DNA of 5,839 bases from Christensenella sp. UBA7707 (GTDB taxonomy: Bacteria; Bacillota; Clostridia; Christensenellales; CAG-138). The position numbers and the translations under genes are program-made. The DNA lies in NCBI GenBank assembly GCA_002482435.1, contig DLFZ01000020.1:1-5839 (forward strand), in the 5' to 3' direction. This document shows positions 1 to 3,470 of this stretch, in pieces. Position 1 is the stretch's first letter. Each line of letters begins with the position of its first letter. The notes beneath the pieces are model-generated. The model did no database searches and was not told where the DNA came from. It saw only the letters and a program-made list of their open reading frames with translations.

Positions 1-126
1 TATGTGCTAATGCTTTGTGCCGCGGAGCAAAACGGGCTTTCTGTGGCGGATATTTCGGTTCACGATGCGGGTGGCGAAGCACTTTTTGCGTTACGCGCCG
101 CAGCCTTGCGGGAGGATGCACCATGA
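1..126 (+). CDS. 3' end of an unidentified CDS upstream of the pilin-like gene (partial)
   Basis: Frame 1 is open from the left edge to a TGA at 124-126 and encodes the last 41 residues of a protein, beginning YVLMLCAAEQNG and ending in LREDAP. The stop overlaps the ATG of the next gene as ATGA, an arrangement typical of translationally coupled operon partners. This makes it likely that the frame is a real gene, although no start is in the window. The tail has a short strand-like stretch (ADISVHDAGGEALFAL), as seen in the globular end of small pilin-type proteins, but no diagnostic motif. Given its position just before a pilin-like gene and pilT, another type IV pilus accessory protein is a reasonable guess, not a demonstrated identity. 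Confidence 0.6.
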   Translation, partial: YVLMLCAAEQNGLSVADISVHDAGGEALFALRAAALREDAP

Positions 127-569
127 ACAGACCCGTTAAAATCACAGGCGCGGGAACCGCAATGCTTCTGATGCTGTTCTTTATTCTCTGCCTTACGGTG
201 CTTTGCGCGCTTGGGCTTCTTTCCGCCTCGGCGGATCTTCGGCTCGCAAGAACCTATGCCGCTTCCGTGCAGACCTATTACGAGGCCGATGAACAGGCGA
301 GTCGCGTACTGCGCGCACTTTTGCGTGCGGAGCTTGAAAACCCGCCCGAAACGATAGAGGGCACGAAGGTATCCATCACGCAGAAAAACGGGCGCTATCT
401 CGCGCGGTATCTGTGCGCTGCCGGTGAACATCAGGCGCTGTACGTCGAGATCGTTTTGGATGGCGCGGGGAATTACCGTACCCAAGCATGGCGGCTTGAA
501 AGCACCCTTGAATACTCCGTGGACGAGCACATCAACGTGTGGCGGGGCGAGGGCGCGATGGAGCCGTGA
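123..569 (+). CDS. PilX-like minor pilin / membrane-anchored pilus accessory protein
   Basis: The protein has 148 residues. The ATG at 123 is chosen because GGGAGG (110-115) lies 7 nt upstream and the ATG overlaps the preceding stop as ATGA; the longer upstream reading is only overlap with that gene. Residues 1-11 are short and basic, residues 12-36 form one strongly hydrophobic segment (TAMLLMLFFILCLTVLCALGL), and residues 37-70 look like an amphipathic helix containing YYEADEQASRVL. The rest (about 78-140) is beta-rich with two cysteines at most. A hydrophobic N-terminal helix running into an A/E-rich helix resembles minor pilins of the PilX type, where a comparable AAEAAL stretch follows the membrane helix. 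No clear G/FTLxE prepilin peptidase site is seen, so it may stay a membrane protein. The stop is directly followed by the TA target site of the inserted element, so the C-terminus is not altered by it. Function is inferred from topology and from the downstream pilT. Confidence 0.75.
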   Translation: MNRPVKITGAGTAMLLMLFFILCLTVLCALGLLSASADLRLARTYAASVQTYYEADEQASRVLRALLRAELENPPETIEGTKVSITQKNGRYLARYLCAAGEHQALYVEIVLDGAGNYRTQAWRLESTLEYSVDEHINVWRGEGAMEP

Positions 570-571
570 TA

Positions 572-598
572 AGCTTAATGCGCCAATCCAAACACGCC
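572..598 (+). repeat. Left terminal inverted repeat of the insertion element
   Basis: Reads AGCTTAATGCGCCAATCC and onward, and pairs with 806-832. Mismatches fall at 575/829, 579/825 (a T:G wobble in RNA), 589/815, 590/814 and 597/807. The 9 bp GCGCCAATC core and the AACACG block are perfectly conserved between the ends. Confidence 0.75.
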
Positions 599-692
599 CA
601 AACGGTATATTTTCGCTGTTGTCGTCGGTTGGAATAACGCCGCTATGCTGCCCTTCTCCGCCTTGAAACCACCTCAAACTATACCGTTTGGG
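597..692. repeat. Internal 13 bp perfect inverted repeat in the left half of the element
   Basis: CCCAAACGGTATA at 597-609 is perfectly complementary to TATACCGTTTGGG at 680-692. After one mismatch, a further TTT/AAA pairing (611-613/676-678) is possible. The stem would close a loop of about 70 nt and abuts the left terminal repeat, giving a nested fold in single-stranded DNA or RNA. Confidence 0.7.
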
Positions 693-711
693 TCGAGCGA
701 GCGACAAAGGC

Positions 712-796
712 GTATGGCGTGGCAGAGCGCGGCGAAGGTGCGAAGGCGTACGGTGTCTACGGCAAGCGCGTTTAACAAAGCTGTGACGCGCCATAC
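712..796. repeat. Internal 10 bp inverted repeat in the right half of the element
   Basis: GTATGGCGTG at 712-721 pairs with CGCGCCATAC at 787-796, with one G:T wobble. With the 597-692 stem it makes a two-arm layout inside the terminal repeats. The motif AAGGCGTAYGG also occurs twice as a direct repeat, at 707 and 743. Confidence 0.6.
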
Positions 797-805
797 ACTG
801 TTGTG

Positions 806-832
806 GCCGTGTTCTGATTGGCGCGTTATGCT
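806..832 (-). repeat. Right terminal inverted repeat of the insertion element
   Basis: On the minus strand it reads AGCATAACGCGCCAATC and onward, matching the left end. It is followed directly by TA (833-834) and then by the pilT ribosome binding site AAGGAGG (838-844). Confidence 0.75.
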
Positions 833-851
833 TAAGCAAGGAGGTTCGGCC

Positions 852-1907
852 ATGCAGGAACTTTTGAACTATTTGAAGGAAGCTGTGGAACGCGGCGCGT
901 CGGACATTTTTATCGTGTCCGGCCAGCCCGTTTCATTTAAGCGCGACGGCATCATCGGCCCGCGGGACGATGAAACCGTAATGCCGGATTCCGCAAACCG
1001 GCTGGTGCAAAGTATTTATGAGCTTGCCTCGCGCCCGACCGACCGCTTTCTTACCACCGGCGACGATGATTTTTCCCTCTCCATCAACGGGCTTTCGCGC
1101 TTCCGTGTGAGCACCTACCGCCAGCGCGGTTCTATGGCGGCGGTTATCCGCGTGGTACGCTTTGACATTCCGGAACCCACCTCGCTCACAATCCCCGACG
1201 AGGTCATGAAAATTGCGCAGAAGCCGCGCGGGCTTGTGCTCATTACCGGACCTGCCGGCGGCGGCAAATCGACCACGCTTGCCTGCGTGATCGATGCCAT
1301 CAACCAAAATAGAAACGCGCACATTGTAACGCTCGAAGATCCCATCGAGTTTTTGTACCGCAACAAAAAAAGCGTCATCAGCCAGCGCGAGGTAGGAACC
1401 GATACCGATAGCTATCTCACCGCGCTTCGCGCGTGCCTCAGGCAGGCTCCCGATGTGATTTTGCTTGGTGAAATGCGTGATTATGATACCATCCGTACCG
1501 CTATGACCGCCGCAGAAACGGGGCATTTGGTACTTTCGAGCCTGCACACCGTGGGCGCGGTCAACACCATCGACCGTATTATCGACGTGTTCCCCCCAAA
1601 CCAGCAGCAGCAGATTCGCGTGCAGCTTTCCATGGTGCTGCAAACGGTGCTTTCCCAGCAGCTTGTTCCCTCAGTGGATGGGCGGCTTTTGCCCGTGTTT
1701 GAAATCATGCATCTCACAAGCTCAATAAGGAGCCTCATCCGCGAAAGCAAAACCCACCAGATCGACTTTGTCATACAGTCCTCAGCACAGGACGGCATGT
1801 GCAGCATGGACAATTCGCTCTTGGAGCTCTATAAAAATGGACGCATCACCGCCAAAACGGTGCTTCACTACTGCCGCAACGCGGAAATGGTGACGCGCAA
1901 ACTCTAA
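852..1907 (+). CDS. pilT: Type IV pilus retraction ATPase, PilT-like
   Basis: A 351-residue protein of normal PilT length, a hexameric cytoplasmic ATPase that powers pilus disassembly and twitching. The start at 852 is set by AAGGAGG (838-844) 7 nt upstream; extending to 645 would translate the inserted element. Residues 1-125 form the N-terminal PAS-like domain (ASDIFIVSGQP near 16-26). The RecA-like domain carries Walker A GPAGGGKST (133-141), the Asp box VTLEDPIEF (159-167), Walker B DVILLGEMRD (201-210, Glu207 the likely catalytic base) and the His box HLVLSSLHT (225-233). The PilT-specific AIRE site appears as LIRE (295-298), followed by a C-terminal helical region. Walker A differs from the usual GPTGSGKST at two positions but keeps the essential GK[ST]. 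The LIRE motif and the length favour PilT over PilB, which is much longer. It follows a pilin-like gene in the same direction, consistent with a pilus operon. Confidence 0.93.
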   Translation: MQELLNYLKEAVERGASDIFIVSGQPVSFKRDGIIGPRDDETVMPDSANRLVQSIYELASRPTDRFLTTGDDDFSLSINGLSRFRVSTYRQRGSMAAVIRVVRFDIPEPTSLTIPDEVMKIAQKPRGLVLITGPAGGGKSTTLACVIDAINQNRNAHIVTLEDPIEFLYRNKKSVISQREVGTDTDSYLTALRACLRQAPDVILLGEMRDYDTIRTAMTAAETGHLVLSSLHTVGAVNTIDRIIDVFPPNQQQQIRVQLSMVLQTVLSQQLVPSVDGRLLPVFEIMHLTSSIRSLIRESKTHQIDFVIQSSAQDGMCSMDNSLLELYKNGRITAKTVLHYCRNAEMVTRKL

Positions 1908-1950
1908 GAGGCGGTTTCGCATTTTAGGTATGAGGGAGAATGGTTTCTTC

Positions 1951-1971
1951 TATCGTCCGATACAATGTATC
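1951..1971 (+). promoter_or_regulatory. Overlapping inverted repeats with a -10-like TACAAT upstream of the small lipoprotein
   Basis: GATACA (1959-1964) and TGTATC (1966-1971) form a perfect palindrome with a 1 nt centre. TATCG (1951-1955) and CGATA (1958-1962) form a second one sharing the GATA half. TACAAT (1961-1966) resembles a -10 box and lies inside the palindrome, but no good -35 is seen. An operator over the lipoprotein promoter is possible and untested. Confidence 0.3.
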
Positions 1972-2003
1972 ATGGTAAAAATTAAGTGAGAGAAGGTGCG
2001 TTT

Positions 2004-2321
2004 GTGAAAGGTAGAAAGGTACTGGTAATCTGCGTCGCTCTTGTTTTATTGCTGTTGACTTTGAGCGGTTGCATCCCGGGTGATGGGGCAAATTCAGAAA
2101 TCAAGCCGGCGGGGTTCTTTATGGGCATTTGGCATGGGTGGATAGCGCCGATTTCACTCATAGGTTCCCTTTTTAATAAGGACCTCGGCATTTATGAAGT
2201 CTATAACAAAGGGTTTTGGTATGATTTCGGTTATTATATGGCGATTGTAAGTGGCTTTGGCGGTCTTGCGCTGTCCCGGAGAAAGAAAGTCTGCATAGAT
2301 GGCGGAAGAAGCGACGACTAA
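2004..2321 (+). CDS. Small uncharacterised lipoprotein with C-terminal membrane-like region
   Basis: The protein has 105 residues from a GTG start at 2004, preferred because AGAAGG (1991-1996) lies 7 nt upstream; the earlier in-frame GTG at 1986 has no such site. Residues 1-22 are a lipoprotein signal peptide (basic MKGRK, hydrophobic core, lipobox LSGC with Cys23), so the mature protein should be lipidated on the outer face of the membrane. A conserved-looking block follows: GFFMGIWHGWIAPISLIGSLF (about 37-57), then IYEVYNKGFWYDFGYYMAI (63-81), then a Gly-rich hydrophobic stretch (82-90) and a basic tail RRKK. The GIWHG...APIS...IYEV...WYDFG pattern recalls a small, widespread uncharacterised bacterial family, but no function is known to me. 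It is monocistronic, with its own terminator 33 nt downstream. The two hydrophobic blocks may be membrane helices. Confidence 0.85.
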   Translation: MKGRKVLVICVALVLLLLTLSGCIPGDGANSEIKPAGFFMGIWHGWIAPISLIGSLFNKDLGIYEVYNKGFWYDFGYYMAIVSGFGGLALSRRKKVCIDGGRSDD

Positions 2322-2354
2322 GCTCGGATCATAGGATCGACCCGCATACAAGGC

Positions 2355-2380
2355 AAGGAGCTTTGAAAGAGGCTCCTTTT
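2355..2380 (+). terminator. Rho-independent terminator of the small lipoprotein gene
   Basis: AAGGAGC (2355-2361) pairs with GCTCCTT (2372-2378). The stem can extend through U:G, U:A and U:G pairs to a GAAA tetraloop (2365-2368). The T-run is short (2377-2380), so termination may be moderate. Confidence 0.6.
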
Positions 2381-2677
2381 CGCTGCTTGCATTACACAAA
2401 AAAGGCGATGAGGCTGCAAATAAAAAAACATAAGCCCGCAGCGCTCATGGCCGCCGGTTGCGAGTACGGAAAAGCGCGGCGGAGATCGTTGCTTCCTTAT
2501 ATAAAAGTAAACGCAGGTCGGAAGCCGCGCAATACGTGTGCGGCGGGCAAATCCGGCGTATTTTTGTGGAAATATTTTGTAATCGATACCAAATGTGGTG
2601 GTTTTTTTGGAGCCTGAAGCGCAATTTGCTCTAAAACAGGTTCAAAAGTATTGAAATTCAGCATAAAAATACCCAAT
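2381..2677. other. Non-coding interval with hairpins; no convincing gene
   Basis: The 419 nt between the lipoprotein stop and the next start (2322-2740) contain open frames on both strands, but none has a ribosome binding site, a sensible start or a protein-like composition. A two-tier hairpin stands out: GTCGGA (2517-2522) with TCCGGC (2552-2557), enclosing GCCGCGCA (2524-2531) with TGTGCGGC (2537-2544), followed by TATTTTT at 2559-2565. A weaker ACCA/TGGT hairpin precedes T7 at 2602-2608. These may be the end of a small transcript or remnants of a decayed region. No known riboswitch core was recognised. Confidence 0.4.
2517..2565 (+). terminator. Possible terminator-like two-tier hairpin in the intergenic region
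   Basis: An 8 bp stem (2524-2531/2537-2544, one G:U pair, loop ATACG) sits inside a 6 bp outer stem (2517-2522/2552-2557). Five T residues begin 3 nt after the outer stem (2561-2565). No gene ends just upstream, so it would terminate read-through or an unrecognised small RNA. Confidence 0.3.
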
Positions 2678-2711
2678 TTGTAACCGCCATGTACCCATCT
2701 TATGGTATGGT
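2678..2711 (+). promoter_or_regulatory. Candidate promoter for the 147-residue protein gene
   Basis: TTGTAA (2678-2683) and TATGGT (2701-2706) are spaced by 17 bp, each matching the sigma-70 type consensus at 4 of 6 positions. A second overlapping option is the extended -10 form TGG-TATGGT ending at 2711. Both place the start of transcription about 25-30 nt before the ATG at 2741. Confidence 0.4.
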
Positions 2712-2740
2712 GAGTTCGTAGGATAAATTGAGGTGTCATT

Positions 2741-3184
2741 ATGGCATACACGAACAAACAAATTGTACAGGAGTCGTACCGTTCCCTTCTCATTTGCGTG
2801 GACTCTTATGAGCAGCGCCAAATGAGCGGGCGGCTTTGCCATTGTTCTTTCACGCAACACAAAAGCTTTTCCAATCTCATGCAGCTTCTGTTGCTGATCG
2901 AACAAACGGTGGAGGAGATCGACTACCCTTCCTCGTCCACGCAAAAGCGCGTGTTTCGTAAAACCGAGGCGAATTTCAACCCGCCTGTTTGCTGTGAAAT
3001 GAAGGAGGCCACTGGTGCCGCCGCAACGTTTCGCGTTCGCATTCTGTTCCGTCAGAATGCAAGCTGGCAGGGCGTTGTTTCGTGGCTCGAAGGGGGCTGC
3101 GAGGAAACCTTCCGCAGCGCGCTCGAACTTGTTATGCTGATGGACAACGCGATTTTAAACCCCGCACCCTGCGACAACGAGTAA
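2741..3184 (+). CDS. Conserved uncharacterised clostridial protein (RILFRQNASWQG family)
   Basis: The protein has 147 residues. The ATG at 2741 is preceded by GAGGTG (2730-2735) with 5 nt spacing. There is no signal peptide or membrane helix, so it is probably cytoplasmic. The N-terminal part (1-62) is helical and begins with IVQESYRSLLICVDSYE; a variable linker (63-92) is rich in polar residues; the C-terminal part (93-140) holds ATFRVRILFRQNASWQG (about 95-111), then VSWLEGG and TFRSALELVMLMDNAI. I recognise this two-block layout from small hypothetical proteins common in Lachnospiraceae and Oscillospiraceae genomes, with no assigned function. The strict conservation of the FRQNASWQG...WLE...FRS.LEL pattern suggests a binding surface rather than a classic enzyme site. 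It stands alone, with its own promoter candidate and a strong terminator 19 nt after the stop. Confidence 0.88.
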   Translation: MAYTNKQIVQESYRSLLICVDSYEQRQMSGRLCHCSFTQHKSFSNLMQLLLLIEQTVEEIDYPSSSTQKRVFRKTEANFNPPVCCEMKEATGAAATFRVRILFRQNASWQGVVSWLEGGCEETFRSALELVMLMDNAILNPAPCDNE

Positions 3185-3203
3185 CCCCCCAAAAAAACCT
3201 TTT

Positions 3204-3228
3204 GCTGCCGGCGACGGCAGCTTTTTTT
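3204..3228 (+). terminator. Strong rho-independent terminator after the 147-residue protein gene
   Basis: GCTGCCG (3204-3210) and CGGCAGC (3215-3221) form a perfect 7 bp stem with a GCGA tetraloop, followed by seven T residues (3222-3228). An A-run (3191-3197) upstream could extend the stem on the opposite side, so weak bidirectional action is possible. Confidence 0.9.
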
Positions 3229-3389
3229 CGTTGCTTTGGTGCGCTTTCGGCGTGCCGCGCAGGCGACGGATCCTTTTTTAAACACAAGGCGGGAACTTTT
3301 TCCATACGGCCACCGTTTTAAAAAATACGAAGGGCCTTTATTTGCCTGACGCGACTGTTAAATAATTATGAACTGCCTCGTGCGGTACT

Positions 3390-3417
3390 TTGCCGTGGTG
3401 ACGGATTATGGTATGAT
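3390..3417 (+). promoter_or_regulatory. Extended -10 promoter for the sortase fusion gene
   Basis: TTGCCG (3390-3395) and TATGAT (3412-3417) are 16 bp apart, and TGG directly precedes the -10 hexamer, giving the extended TGn form. Transcription would begin near 3424 and leave a leader of about 47 nt. A small GGTAT/ATACC hairpin (3424-3428/3437-3441) can form in that leader ahead of AGAAGGAG. The rest of 3229-3389 shows no gene or clear site. Confidence 0.6.
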
Positions 3418-3470
3418 GTTTGCGGTATGGAACCGTATACCTAGGTGTGATTTCAGAAGGAGATAAACGC

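Larger units (their letters stand above)
572..832. mobile_element. MITE-like non-coding insertion element with TA duplication
   Basis: This 261 bp block separates the pilin-like gene from pilT. Its ends are imperfect inverted repeats (572-598 and 806-832, 22 of 27 positions complementary), both beginning AGC and containing GCGCCAATC. It is flanked on both sides by TA (570-571 and 833-834), the duplication made by IS630/Tc1-mariner type transposases. Removing 572-834 leaves TGA, TA, then AGCAAGGAGGTTCGGCC and the pilT ATG: an ordinary 19 nt operon spacer with a ribosome binding site. The inside holds two further long-range stems and no plausible gene, so any mobility would depend on a transposase elsewhere. 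The family assignment is inference; an alternative is a structured RNA in the intergenic region. Finding other copies in the genome would settle it. Confidence 0.7.

Noticed and set aside
60..839. 259-codon open frame on the minus strand across the pilin-like gene and the element
   Set aside because: It runs through a coding gene and a mobile element in antisense, with Arg/His-rich composition typical of shadow frames.
645..851. N-terminal extension of PilT to an upstream ATG at 645 (69 extra residues)
   Set aside because: The extension is translated from the inserted element, has no ribosome binding site and no PilT-like sequence. The ATG at 852 has AAGGAGG at good spacing and gives the normal family length.
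570..851. c-di-GMP riboswitch upstream of pilT
   Set aside because: Such riboswitches are plausible near pilus genes, but the conserved core and tetraloop-receptor features were not seen, and the block is explained better by the inverted-repeat element.
933..1643. 236-codon open frame on the minus strand inside pilT
   Set aside because: It lies wholly within a gene with intact ATPase motifs and is antisense to it, with no independent signals.
2363..2617. 84-codon open frame after the lipoprotein terminator
   Set aside because: It begins with TTG inside the terminator loop, has no ribosome binding site, and its sequence shows no domain or plausible composition.
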